The notes under the pieces are model-generated. The model saw only the letters and a program-made list of their open reading frames with translations. It made no database searches and was not told where the DNA came from. The position numbers and the translations under genes were made by a program. Shown in pieces: positions 39,219 to 47,623 of a stretch of 64,000 nt of DNA. Origin of the DNA: Pseudomonas sp. SLFW (GTDB lineage Bacteria > Pseudomonadota > Gammaproteobacteria > Pseudomonadales > Pseudomonadaceae); NCBI RefSeq assembly GCF_009905615.1, contig NZ_JAAAKW010000006.1, positions 62,001-126,000 on the forward strand. Reading direction: 5' to 3'. Position 1 is the first letter of the stretch; every line of letters begins with the position of its first letter.

Positions 39219-39324
39219 GGGCGGCTCCTTCATGTATTTGGCAAGTACCCGGGCGGTTCGGCAATCGACCAAACCTGAAAGTCCACAGGCGCAACACGGA
39301 TGTTCGCATAGTTAAGGAAGCGAC

Positions 39325-40059
39325 ATGCGCTGTCAACCACACAACGGGTATCAGGTTTACATCTGGTTAAAAAACGTACAAACCTGTTTATTGTGCGATG
39401 AGCAGACCGATTCAGACAGCTCAATCTGCACCCCGTGCGAAAGCGACCTGCCCTGGTTGATCGATCAATGCGACCGCTGCGCGCTGCCCATGCCGATGGA
39501 GGGCCTGACCTGCGCGCAGTGCACGCAACACTCCCCGGCCTTCAACGAAGTCATCGTGCCGTGGCTTTACGACTTCCCCATCGACGCGTTGGTCACACGC
39601 TTCAAGCACCAAGGCAAATGGCCGTTGGGCAGGCTGCTCGCAGAATTGCTCGGCCAGACCTTGCAACATCGATTCGACGAAGGTCTGGCCCGACCCGACT
39701 TCATGATTCCCGTGCCCCTCGCCCACAAGAGGCTGCGCCAACGGGGTTACAACCAGGCTGCCATGCTCGCGCACTGGCTGGGGTCGCAATTGGGGCTATC
39801 GATAGATGAGCGGCTGATCAAACGCGTAAAGGAAACGCCAGCGCAACAAGGCCTCGATGCCAAGGCCCGCAAGCGTAACTTGCGTGAAGCATTTGCCTTG
39901 GCGGACGCCGCGAAAATCGTCGGCCAACACGTCGCGCTCATTGATGACGTACTCACCACAGGCGCGACCGCCGATGCGCTGGCGAGGCTGTTGATCAGTG
40001 CCGGGGCGAAGAAGGTGGATGTGTACTGCCTGGCACGGACGGCGAAGCCTGGGGATTGA
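39325..40059 (+). CDS. ComF-family phosphoribosyltransferase-like protein
   Basis: A 244-residue protein with an N-terminal zinc-ribbon (CLLC at about 20, CTPC, CDRC and CAQC) and a C-terminal phosphoribosyltransferase fold with the PRPP loop VALIDDVLTTGATADAL. E. coli GntX/YhgH and ComF belong here; ComF helps with DNA uptake, GntX is linked to gluconate, and the reaction is unknown for this group. It faces away from bioB across 106 bases, as in P. aeruginosa and P. putida. Confidence 0.88.
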   Translation: MRCQPHNGYQVYIWLKNVQTCLLCDEQTDSDSSICTPCESDLPWLIDQCDRCALPMPMEGLTCAQCTQHSPAFNEVIVPWLYDFPIDALVTRFKHQGKWPLGRLLAELLGQTLQHRFDEGLARPDFMIPVPLAHKRLRQRGYNQAAMLAHWLGSQLGLSIDERLIKRVKETPAQQGLDAKARKRNLREAFALADAAKIVGQHVALIDDVLTTGATADALARLLISAGAKKVDVYCLARTAKPGD

Positions 40060-40192
40060 GAGAGAACCCGCGAAGGGTGCAAGTCGTCCGGCATTGACTA
40101 ATAGTTCCAATCGCCCGATATCATAATTCGGGAAAACCCCTACGTATATTCAACACAAGTATGTAGGGAATTTCTGATTTTAATGCTAGATG

Positions 40193-40221
40193 TTGCGATT
40201 CACTCCGCGCCGAATTATAAA
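40193..40221 (+). promoter_or_regulatory. Sigma70-like promoter of the Gly-rich peptide island
   Basis: TTGCGA (40193-40198), a 17-base spacer and TATAAA (40216-40221) fit a housekeeping promoter. The surrounding 200 bases are AT-rich. The peptide start codon lies about 48 bases downstream of the -10 box. No operator was found. Confidence 0.6.
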
Positions 40222-40268
40222 TTGTTCGTCAGGCATTTTTCCTGATCAACAAAACAAAATGGTGACCT

Positions 40269-40403
40269 ATGAAAACTTTTAAAAAAGCAGCACCAAGCAT
40301 CAAGCCAGATCAAAAACTGTCAGCAGAAGCTAAACAACTTTTGAGCACTCGTAAAAACAATGGTGGCGGTGGCGGCCACTGCCAAGGTGGCGGTAGCTGG
40401 TAA
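40269..40403 (+). CDS. 44-residue peptide with Gly-rich C-terminus, candidate precursor peptide
   Basis: The peptide reads MKTFKKAAPSIKPDQKLSAE as its first 20 residues, then AKQLLSTRKNN, then GGGGGHCQGGGSW. The first 31 residues are basic and helical-looking; the last 13 are almost all glycine plus one His, one Cys, one Ser and a terminal Trp. GGTGA lies three bases before the ATG, which is close. The leader/core split is like that of ribosomally made, modified peptides; the poly-Gly run is faintly like microcin B17, but no McbBCD/YcaO genes are near. It is followed by a hairpin, then a GRDP-like gene and a MATE-like exporter on the same strand. Function is not known; the reading as a precursor is inference. 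Confidence 0.72.
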   Translation: MKTFKKAAPSIKPDQKLSAEAKQLLSTRKNNGGGGGHCQGGGSW

Positions 40404-40415
40404 CCGCTTGTTTAA

Positions 40416-40440
40416 AGCTGCTAGCAGGTTGCTGGCAGCT
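40416..40440 (+). terminator. Hairpin between the peptide and the GRDP-like gene
   Basis: AGCTGCTAGC and GCTGGCAGCT form a ten-base stem with one wobble and a five-base loop. No T run follows, so full termination is unlikely. It could protect or attenuate the transcript after the peptide, as the hairpin after pqqA does. Confidence 0.55.
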
Positions 40441-40459
40441 CCGACGAAAGGACGCCCCT

Positions 40460-40957
40460 GTGGACAGACAGTACAAAAAAATCGAAAATACCCTTCCTCA
40501 CAGTATGAAAGCTCCTGCATCTGAAATTCCCATACCGACTTTGGAAGAGGCGGTCCATCACATCAATGAAATTGATTTCTCATTAATCCGTACAAAACTT
40601 TGTTCTAAAGACCCTTTAACTTGCAGAGTTTGGTCTGAGGCTGAAGCAGAGATAGCCATCCAGTATTACAAAAATTTTTGTATTTGAACAAAAAATATTT
40701 ATCTCAGTTTCGCGTTTTGCCTCCCATGCTGGAGGTGGATGAGATCTGGCACCATCACATATTGGACACACGTCAATATTTCAGAGACTGCCTCCAGATC
40801 TTCGGTTACTACTTCCACCACTACCCCTAACTTTGGGATACGTGGGGAGCCTGATAAGCAAAATCTTGATTTAGCTTTCGACGTTACGCAAGAACTGCAC
40901 GAGATAGAGTTCGGCAGCAGGATGTCCGCCATCTGGGGTGACAACAGTGAAATATAA
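40460..40957 (+). pseudogene. GRDP-like (DUF1399-type) protein gene, frame changes twice
   Basis: A GTG at 40460 with GAAAGGA eight bases before it opens a protein that stops at 40687 as written. Moving one base back at A AAT TTT (40672-40678) continues it as LYLNKKYLSQF, then VLPPMLEVDEIWHHHILDTR and QYFRDCLQIFGYYFHHYP, to a TAA at 40828. Skipping one base at CCC TAA (40825-40830) continues it as NFGIRGEPDKQNLDLAFD to 40957. Joined, about 165 residues match the pattern of the glycine-rich-domain-protein-like family, whose mark is the D-x-x-WHxHxxDT segment; the fit is from memory. The frame is therefore broken twice with net zero shift. Indels, sequence error or programmed shifting are all possible. 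The histidines suggest a metal site. Confidence 0.65.
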
Positions 40958-42209
40958 CCAGTCAGTTCAAGCTTCGCTTGCCCCCTTCATCTTGAATCGA
41001 CTGATCCCTCTAAGCGGGATATCGCTGGTGTTCGTACTGCTTGCCCACAAAGCCCCCGAAGACTTGGGCATGTTTTCCTACACACTCGCCTTGCTGTCCG
41101 TGATCTCGACTGTTTTCCCTTTGGTCCTAGCGACTGCGGGCAATAAAGCGGCATCGTTGATTGGTCAGCCCTCTGACTTGCATGATTTTTTTGCAGGTGG
41201 GTTCACGCTGTCTCTGATAGTCGGCATTTTGACTGCGACCACCTGTTTACTCGCGGTTCAATTAGCAAGCGAAGTAAGTGGCACCCAACAATGGGACGGA
41301 AGAGACTTTTGGTCAATTTCTCTCGTGTACATGATGGCGACTCCGATTATCGCAACGAACGCTTTCTTACAGATGTTTTTAGAAGCTACCGGCAAAGCTA
41401 CTCACTTCACGCTCACCAAGCTGAAGATTACGTTGATGTGCTCGATGGTCCTTATGCTGTCGTATGAGTATTCCGACACCGACGACTTCAAGTACTGCGC
41501 CATGCTTTATTTTTTTCTTACAGAGCTCATGACACTGCTCTTTCTTTTGAAAATGTCGCGACAACAGCGCTATGTTTCTATTCGTTACGGCAAAATCTTC
41601 GCTGGCTACTTCCTCCGTACGGGTTTTCCTATAGCCGCCGGGATGAGTGGACAGAAAATTTACTTCTATTTATTGATGGAAAGACTCGCAAGAATCGAAA
41701 GCTCGCTAGTAGCCGAGCTGTCCGTATTCATGACCATCACAGGCATCCTGCTCATCCCTTCGCTCGCTCTGACGCAAATTCATAGTTTTCAAGTGAGCCA
41801 GCACCTCACCCAGTCCAGCACTTTCTACAGGTCCGGGCTTAAATGGGTTATCGGCACGCTGTTACTTACTGCGTTGGTATTTACTCTCATCGGAGAGCAC
41901 GCTTTCCAACTTGTCGGCGACAAAACGGTAAATTACAGCGGGCAGATGTTTATGGCTGTGATTCTTTTCATCGCCACGAGCTCGTTTCTTTCGCTGGCAG
42001 TTGCGCATTTACGCGCAAGAGGCGAGACGTTGAAACCTCAGTTGCTGGTTAACATCATCATGCTTGGGGTACTTGTACCCTTGCTGTACGCATTGCACTT
42101 GGACAGACCGGGTATTGAGACATTCCTAATGTTTCAAAGCGGAGCTGCTGCCGTAGCCTTTCTGATATTGAATATCAGGATTGTTTGCCTTCACAAGAGC
42201 GACCCTTAG
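40947..42209 (+). CDS. MATE-like multidrug/peptide exporter
   Basis: About 420 residues with roughly twelve hydrophobic segments. The halves begin with APFILNRLIPLSGISLVFVL and RTGFPIAAGMSGQKIYFYLL, the pattern of the two MATE bundles (compare GLPIALQ in NorM). A polysaccharide-flippase relative is the alternative. The GTG at 40947 has GGGG eight bases before it; a GTG at 40938 is also in frame. Either start lies inside the GRDP-like gene, so the two are coupled. Base composition is AT-richer than the flanking genes. In context it may export the peptide or a product made from it. Confidence 0.72.
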   Translation: MKYNQSVQASLAPFILNRLIPLSGISLVFVLLAHKAPEDLGMFSYTLALLSVISTVFPLVLATAGNKAASLIGQPSDLHDFFAGGFTLSLIVGILTATTCLLAVQLASEVSGTQQWDGRDFWSISLVYMMATPIIATNAFLQMFLEATGKATHFTLTKLKITLMCSMVLMLSYEYSDTDDFKYCAMLYFFLTELMTLLFLLKMSRQQRYVSIRYGKIFAGYFLRTGFPIAAGMSGQKIYFYLLMERLARIESSLVAELSVFMTITGILLIPSLALTQIHSFQVSQHLTQSSTFYRSGLKWVIGTLLLTALVFTLIGEHAFQLVGDKTVNYSGQMFMAVILFIATSSFLSLAVAHLRARGETLKPQLLVNIIMLGVLVPLLYALHLDRPGIETFLMFQSGAAAVAFLILNIRIVCLHKSDP

Positions 42210-42387
42210 ACCCACTCGCAAGAGGCCGATACATCCAATGCCTCTCGTGTGACAGATGCGCAGCTTTGGCGGACGAGCGGGCTCCTACAAGATCGATGGC
42301 CTGCACAACATTTCTCTTCGCCACAAATCCCCCTGAAGATTTCGCTTACACTCCGCCCTCATCACCATAAGACAAACGCCGCCCGAC

Positions 42388-43152
42388 ATGTCCCTACCGC
42401 CCTCTCTCTCGCAACACATGGTCCGTCGCCCCCATCGCATCGCGCTGTTGCAGCATATTGCCGAGCAGGGGTCCATCACCCGTGCGGCGAAAAGTGCGGG
42501 GCTGAGTTACAAGGCGGCGTGGGATGCCATTGACGAGCTGAACAATCTGGCGCTGAAGCCGCTGGTAGAGCGCAGTGTCGGTGGGCGTGGCGGCGGCGGG
42601 GCGAAGTTGTCGGCGGAAGGCGAGCGAGTGTTGCGTCTTTATCAGCGCTTGCAGGCGCTACAAACCCAGTTGCTGGAAACCCCGGAAGAGTCGAGCGATT
42701 TGGCGCTGCTCAGTCGTTTGATGCTGCGCACCAGCGCCCGCAATCAGTTGCACGGCCAGGTCGCGAGCATCACGCCCTCGGGTCGCAATGACATGATCGA
42801 ATTGACCCTCGCCGGTGGTCTGTCCATTGATGCGCAAATCACCCATGACAGCACGCTACGACTGGCGCTGGAAAAAGGTGCCGACGTGTTCGCGCTGATC
42901 AAGGCCAGTTGGCTGGAGTTGTTGCCGCCGGACCAATCTGCAACACCTGGTCACAATTGTCTAAACGGCAAAATCGAGGAGATTCTCGACGGGGAAGACG
43001 GCCCCAGCGAGGTACGAATCGCCCTGTCCAGCAGCCAGATTCTGTGCGCGGTGGCTGAGCCCGATCATCTCAACACCTTGAAATTAAAGGTGGGGGGCGA
43101 CGTGAAAGTACAGTTCGCGCCCTCTTATGTATTGATCGGAACGCCGCTGTAA
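42388..43152 (+). CDS. modE: ModE-type molybdate-responsive regulator
   Basis: A 254-residue protein: a winged helix (residues 1-110; LLQHIAEQGSITRAAKSAGL, then SYKAAWDAIDELNNL, and GRGGGGAKLSAEG) followed by two Mop/TOBE molybdate-binding repeats (SARNQLHGQVASITPSG and NCLNGKIEEILDGEDG). ModE with bound molybdate usually represses modABC. No mod transport genes lie in the window, so it acts at a distance. A 178-base gap separates it from the MATE-like gene. Confidence 0.9.
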   Translation: MSLPPSLSQHMVRRPHRIALLQHIAEQGSITRAAKSAGLSYKAAWDAIDELNNLALKPLVERSVGGRGGGGAKLSAEGERVLRLYQRLQALQTQLLETPEESSDLALLSRLMLRTSARNQLHGQVASITPSGRNDMIELTLAGGLSIDAQITHDSTLRLALEKGADVFALIKASWLELLPPDQSATPGHNCLNGKIEEILDGEDGPSEVRIALSSSQILCAVAEPDHLNTLKLKVGGDVKVQFAPSYVLIGTPL

Positions 43153-43257
43153 ATCGTTTGAAAAAGGCTCACACGGGAGCCAGCGTCGTCATCGGACGGA
43201 CACAATAGCGTCATCCGGGCGGAATAAGGTCTGCGCAAAAACCGCAGGAAGCCCGTG

Positions 43258-45186
43258 ATGAAATTATTAGAAGAACACCAGTCCACCGACCTCGAAACCC
43301 TGGTGCAGCAAAACAGCGTCGGCCTCACCCGGCGAGGCTTCATCAGCGCGGGCGCTCTGTGTGGCGCGGCGATGTTCCTGGGTGGAAACCTGCTCAGTCG
43401 CAGTGTGATGGCTGCCAGTGTCAGCGCGGTCAACCGCACGTTGCTTGGCTTCGACAGCATTGCCTCCTCCTCCGCTGACAGCATTGCACTGCCGCCCGGC
43501 TACACATCTTCCGTCCTGATCAGCTGGGGTCAGCCTCTTCACGCGGGCGGTCCCGCTTTCGACCCGTCCGGCAAGGGCACGGCGAAGGCGCAGGAACTTC
43601 AATTCGGCGATAACAACGACGGCATGAGCCTGTTCACCTTTCCCGGTGACGACGTCAATAACGCCACCCGCGCGCTGATGGCCATCAACAACGAATACAC
43701 CAACTACCGCTACCTGTTCGATCACGGCAAAGACCCACAATCCGCCGACGACGTGCACAAGGCATTGGCCAGCGAAGGTGTTTCGGTGATCGAAGTGAAG
43801 CGCGAAGGTGGCCAGTGGAAGTTCGTGCAAGGCTCGAAATTCAACCGCCGCGTGCACGGCAACACGCCGATTCACCTTAGCGGCCCGGCGGCGGGACACG
43901 AGTGGCTGAAAACGGCCGCCGATAAAACGGGTAAGAACGTTCTCGGCACCTTCCAGAACTGCGCCAATGGCAAGACGCCTTGGGGCACTTATCTGACGTG
44001 CGAAGAGAACTTCACCGACTGCTTCGGCAGTAGTGATCCTGCGCAGCAATTCGACGCCGCTGCCAAGCGCTACGGCGTTGTCGCCACCAGCAAGGAAGTG
44101 AACTGGCATCCCCACGACCCGCGCTTCGACGTCGCCAAAAACCCGAACGAATTCAACCGTCACGGCTGGATCGTGGAAATCGACCCGTTCGACCCTAAAT
44201 CAACGCCTGTCAAACGCACCGCCCTGGGCCGTTTCAAGCATGAAAACGCGGCGATCACAGAATCGAAAGATGGCCGCGCGGTGGTTTACATGGGCGACGA
44301 CGAGCGCGGCGAATTCATCTACAAGTTCGTCAGCCGCGACAAGGTCAATCACAAGAACCTGAAAGCCAATCGCGACATCCTCGATCACGGCACCTTGTAC
44401 GTTGCGCAGTTCGATAATGGCGACAGCAACCCTGATCACCCGAAAGGCCAGGGTAAGTGGGTGGAACTGGCTCATGGCAAGAACGGGGTCGATGCGTCGA
44501 GCGGCTTTGCCAATCAAGCAGAGGTACTGATTCATGCGCGCCTGGCGGCGAGCGTGGTTAAAGCGACGCGAATGGATCGGCCCGAGTGGATCGTGGTCAG
44601 CCCCAAGGACGGTCAGGTCTATTGCACGCTGACCAACAACGTCAAGCGTGGCGAGGAAGGCCAGCCAGTGGGCGGCCCGAACCCGCGGGAGAAAAACCAG
44701 TACGGCCAGATTCTGCGCTGGCAGGAAACCGGTTCGGATGCGGCATCAATGGATTTTGCGTGGGATCTATTCGTGGTCGCGGGCAATCCCGGGGTGCACG
44801 CAGGCAAGCCTCAAGGCGGTTCAAGCAACATCACCCCGCAGAACATGTTCAACAGCCCCGACGGTTTAGGTTTCGACAAGGCCGGGCGGTTGTGGATTCT
44901 CACCGATGGCGATTATTCGAATACCGGGGATTTTGCGGGCATGGGCAATAACCAGATGCTGTGCGCCGACCCTGCCACTGGCGAGATTCGCCGGTTCATG
45001 GTCGGGCCGGTGGGTTGCGAAGTGACCGGCATCAGTTTTGCGCCAGACCAGAAAGCGCTGTTCGTGGGGATTCAGCATCCCGGCGAAAAAGGCGGCTCGA
45101 CTTTCCCGGAACATCTGCCCAATGGCAAACCAAGGTCGTCGGTGATGGTGATCACACGCGAGGATGGCGGGGTGATCGGCGCGTGA
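43258..45186 (+). CDS. PhoX-family (DUF839) secreted phosphatase-like protein
   Basis: A 642-residue protein. The ATG at 43258 follows AGGAAG; the GTG one codon earlier is less well placed. A twin-arginine signal TRRGFISAGALCGAAMFLGG lies at residues 24-43, so it should leave folded through the Tat system. The body has PhoX marks: CEENFTDCFG, HGWIVEIDPFDP, GRFKHENAAI, YMGDDERGEFIYKFVS and NSPDGLGFDKAGRLWI. PhoX enzymes are calcium/iron-dependent alkaline phosphatases, but many DUF839 proteins are uncharacterised, so the activity is unproven. Confidence 0.88.
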   Translation: MKLLEEHQSTDLETLVQQNSVGLTRRGFISAGALCGAAMFLGGNLLSRSVMAASVSAVNRTLLGFDSIASSSADSIALPPGYTSSVLISWGQPLHAGGPAFDPSGKGTAKAQELQFGDNNDGMSLFTFPGDDVNNATRALMAINNEYTNYRYLFDHGKDPQSADDVHKALASEGVSVIEVKREGGQWKFVQGSKFNRRVHGNTPIHLSGPAAGHEWLKTAADKTGKNVLGTFQNCANGKTPWGTYLTCEENFTDCFGSSDPAQQFDAAAKRYGVVATSKEVNWHPHDPRFDVAKNPNEFNRHGWIVEIDPFDPKSTPVKRTALGRFKHENAAITESKDGRAVVYMGDDERGEFIYKFVSRDKVNHKNLKANRDILDHGTLYVAQFDNGDSNPDHPKGQGKWVELAHGKNGVDASSGFANQAEVLIHARLAASVVKATRMDRPEWIVVSPKDGQVYCTLTNNVKRGEEGQPVGGPNPREKNQYGQILRWQETGSDAASMDFAWDLFVVAGNPGVHAGKPQGGSSNITPQNMFNSPDGLGFDKAGRLWILTDGDYSNTGDFAGMGNNQMLCADPATGEIRRFMVGPVGCEVTGISFAPDQKALFVGIQHPGEKGGSTFPEHLPNGKPRSSVMVITREDGGVIGA

Positions 45187-45219
45187 TGCAGCGCCATCCC
45201 CAAGCGGTATAAGGCGCAC

Positions 45220-45305
45220 CTGTGGGAGCGAATTTTTCGCGAAGGTAGATAGTCGACAGATCAGTGTCGGATGTACACCGTTTCGCGAATAAATTCGCTA
45301 CCACA
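45220..45305. repeat. REP doublet
   Basis: CTGTGGGAGCGAATTTTTCG at the left and GAATAAATTCGCTACCACA at the right pair across a short middle. It lies in the 252-base gap between the PhoX-type gene and the kinase gene. Confidence 0.9.
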
Positions 45306-45438
45306 ATTTCAACTGAGGCGTCGGCAACATTTCGTGCAGCCCTCCAATCCCGAACACATAACGCGTTGTGTCGGCCATCCCATGCCTGAGTTACCATGAC
45401 GGGCCCGACGCGGCAGCCTGCTGCGCGCAGGAGTCAGC

Positions 45439-46413
45439 ATGGCCCACCCGTTTGCGACACTCACACCCGACCTTGTCCTGGACGCCGTTGAAAGCATCGG
45501 TTTTGTCAGCGACGCTCGCATTCTCGCGCTCAACAGCTACGAGAACCGCGTCTATCAGGTTGGCATTGATGAAAGCCAGCCGCTCATTGCCAAGTTTTAC
45601 CGCCCTAATCGCTGGACAAACGAAGCGATTCTCGAAGAACACAGCTTCACCGCCGAACTGGCCGAAGTGGAAATCCCGGTGGTCGCACCCCTTATCCACA
45701 ACGGGCAAACGCTGTTCGAACACGCCGGTTTTCGCTTCACCCTCTTCCCCCGTCGTGGCGGTCGCGCACCGGAGCCGGGCAATCTCGACCAACTCTATCG
45801 CCTCGGCCAACTGCTGGGCAGGATTCACGCGGTCGGCGCCACTCGCCCGTTCGAACATCGCGAAGCGCTGGGCGTGAAGAACTTCGGCCACGATTCACTG
45901 AACTATCTGCTGGAAAATGACGTAATCCCGCGCAGCCTTCTGCCTGCTTACTCGTCGGTTGCCAAAGATCTGCTCAAACGTGTCGAAGATGCCTACGCCG
46001 CAACGCCGCACCGGAACATCCGCATGCACGGCGACTGCCACCCCGGCAACATGATGACCCGCGATGAGATCTTCCACATCGTCGACCTCGACGACTGCCG
46101 GATGGGGCCTGCCGTGCAGGACGTCTGGATGATGCTCGCCGGAGACCGTCAGGATTGTCTGAGTCAGCTGTCGGAATTGATGGATGGCTACAACGAGTTT
46201 CACGATTTCGATCCTCGCGAACTCGCGCTGATCGAACCGCTGCGCGCCTTGCGCCTGCTGCATTACAGCGCCTGGCTGGCTCGCCGCTGGGATGACCCGG
46301 CATTCCCCCACAGCTTTTCTTGGTTCGGCACTGAACGCTATTGGGGCGATCAAGTGCTGGCGCTGCGCGAGCAACTGGCGGCACTGAACGAAGAGCCATT
46401 GAAGCTGTTTTGA
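45439..46413 (+). CDS. srkA: Stress response kinase A (YihE/SrkA)
   Basis: A 324-residue serine/threonine kinase of the aminoglycoside-phosphotransferase fold. It shows NSYENRVYQVGID as nucleotide loop, the lysine in LIAKFYRPNRW, the catalytic HGDCHPGNMM and the metal-binding VDLDDCRMGP. In E. coli it protects against programmed death under stress and is paired with dsbA; here no dsbA is adjacent. A 12-base hairpin follows at 46472-46500. Confidence 0.9.
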   Translation: MAHPFATLTPDLVLDAVESIGFVSDARILALNSYENRVYQVGIDESQPLIAKFYRPNRWTNEAILEEHSFTAELAEVEIPVVAPLIHNGQTLFEHAGFRFTLFPRRGGRAPEPGNLDQLYRLGQLLGRIHAVGATRPFEHREALGVKNFGHDSLNYLLENDVIPRSLLPAYSSVAKDLLKRVEDAYAATPHRNIRMHGDCHPGNMMTRDEIFHIVDLDDCRMGPAVQDVWMMLAGDRQDCLSQLSELMDGYNEFHDFDPRELALIEPLRALRLLHYSAWLARRWDDPAFPHSFSWFGTERYWGDQVLALREQLAALNEEPLKLF

Positions 46414-46471
46414 ACAGCGCCCCTACCGGTCGACAGCACCCGCGCGAACTGATCAAATAATAAACAAACCT

Positions 46472-46500
46472 CTGTAAGCCACGCCGTCCGTGGCTTACAG
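46472..46500. terminator. Hairpin between srkA and the GcvR-like gene
   Basis: CTGTAAGCCACG and CGTGGCTTACAG form a perfect 12-base stem with a five-base loop. It lies between two converging genes and may serve both. A poor T run (ATTTTTG, with one intervening base group) follows on the plus side. Confidence 0.75.
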
Positions 46501-46674
46501 CGATTTTTGCGCAGGTTATCCACAGCCTGGTTCACGTTATTTGTGCACAAGCCCCTGAATTTGCTGGTTTTTTGATCAACCGTCTCAAAGCGTTGGCCGG
46601 CAAGGGCTGTGCGCCTGTATCCGCAGCTTATCCACAGGCGGGCTCATGGAAAAACTGGATAACTGTGCGACGGC

Positions 46675-47190
46675 TCAGTCGTCAGACTTGATCTTCAATT
46701 CCACCATCAGCTCGTCCGCCAGTGTTTCCAGCCGTTCCTGCAACGCATCGAGCGACAGGTTTACCGGCAGACCCAAGAGTGCCTGGGCGCGGAAAAGCGT
46801 TTCATTGCTCATGGGCGCCGGTTCAACGCTGGTCACCAGACGCTCAACGTTAACGCCCTGCTCGCTCAACAGGCGAGTCACGTCTCGAACAATCCCCGGC
46901 CGATCATTGCCCACCAACTCCATAGTGATGGGTTTCGAGTACGAAACAGGCTCGCCGCCGACGTCAGCGAACTGCACGCGAATACCGTGGGAGAGCCCCT
47001 GCAGCGCACTCCTCAAATCATTTTGCGATTCAGCGGGCACATCGACGCGAACAATGCCCGCGAACTGACCGGCCAAATGAGCCATACGGCTTTCCAGCCA
47101 ATTGCCACCGTGATTTGCAATGCACGAGGCGATCTGTTCGACCAGCCCCGGTTTGTCCGGGGCAGTGACGGTAAAGATAAGCTGATGCAC
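46675..47190 (-). CDS. GcvR-like ACT-domain regulator
   Basis: A 171-residue protein starting at a GTG (47190) with AAGGAG nine bases before it; the open frame to 47379 has no start signal. It has two ACT domains: TVTAPDKPGLVEQIASCIAN and MELVGNDRPGIVRDVTRLLS. E. coli GcvR binds glycine and blocks GcvA. No gcv genes are in the window. It is divergent from glcB across 433 bases. Confidence 0.87.
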   Translation of the reverse strand: MHQLIFTVTAPDKPGLVEQIASCIANHGGNWLESRMAHLAGQFAGIVRVDVPAESQNDLRSALQGLSHGIRVQFADVGGEPVSYSKPITMELVGNDRPGIVRDVTRLLSEQGVNVERLVTSVEPAPMSNETLFRAQALLGLPVNLSLDALQERLETLADELMVELKIKSDD

Positions 47191-47623
47191 TGTGAACTCC
47201 TTCTGCTTTATGTGTCCGCTGGCCGAACCTCGGCGCCTGCGCGGCTGCCCGGCAAGTATAGGCAAGGGCTGGAGGAGCGCCTGAATGCTTCCTCCGGAAA
47301 CGATTTGTGTACCGTTTTTATAATTATCTGGAACAATTCGCCTATTTTTTGAGAACATATGTAACCCCAGCGTGACCATTTGCGGAAAACCAGTCGTTCG
47401 GTGACATATTTAGTCTGATTTTCACGCCGCAACTCATCATGTAGTATTCCGCCGCGTCCACTACATAAACGTTGGGATGATGCCTGACTCGGCATTCCTG
47501 CTCGTCAATCCTTACGCCCAGCCGCCTGCGAAGGCATGTTCTGGCGAGGGTGAGCAGCGATGTCGGTGGCTTTAACAAGAAAGCGCCAAGAGGCGCGGAT
47601 AGCTGAGCAGAGTGAGGCAAGCA
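47191..47623. promoter_or_regulatory. Divergent promoter region of the GcvR-like gene and glcB
   Basis: No gene is seen in these 433 bases. A TATAAT sits at 47319-47324 within an AT-rich stretch, but no good -35 box was found 16-18 bases before it. The last 50 bases hold the glcB leader, ending GAGTGAGGCAAGCA. Confidence 0.4.

Noticed and set aside
40699..40944. A minus-strand frame of 81 codons inside the peptide island
   Set aside because: It is the complement of the GRDP-like gene and has no ribosome site. The plus-strand motifs are far more convincing.
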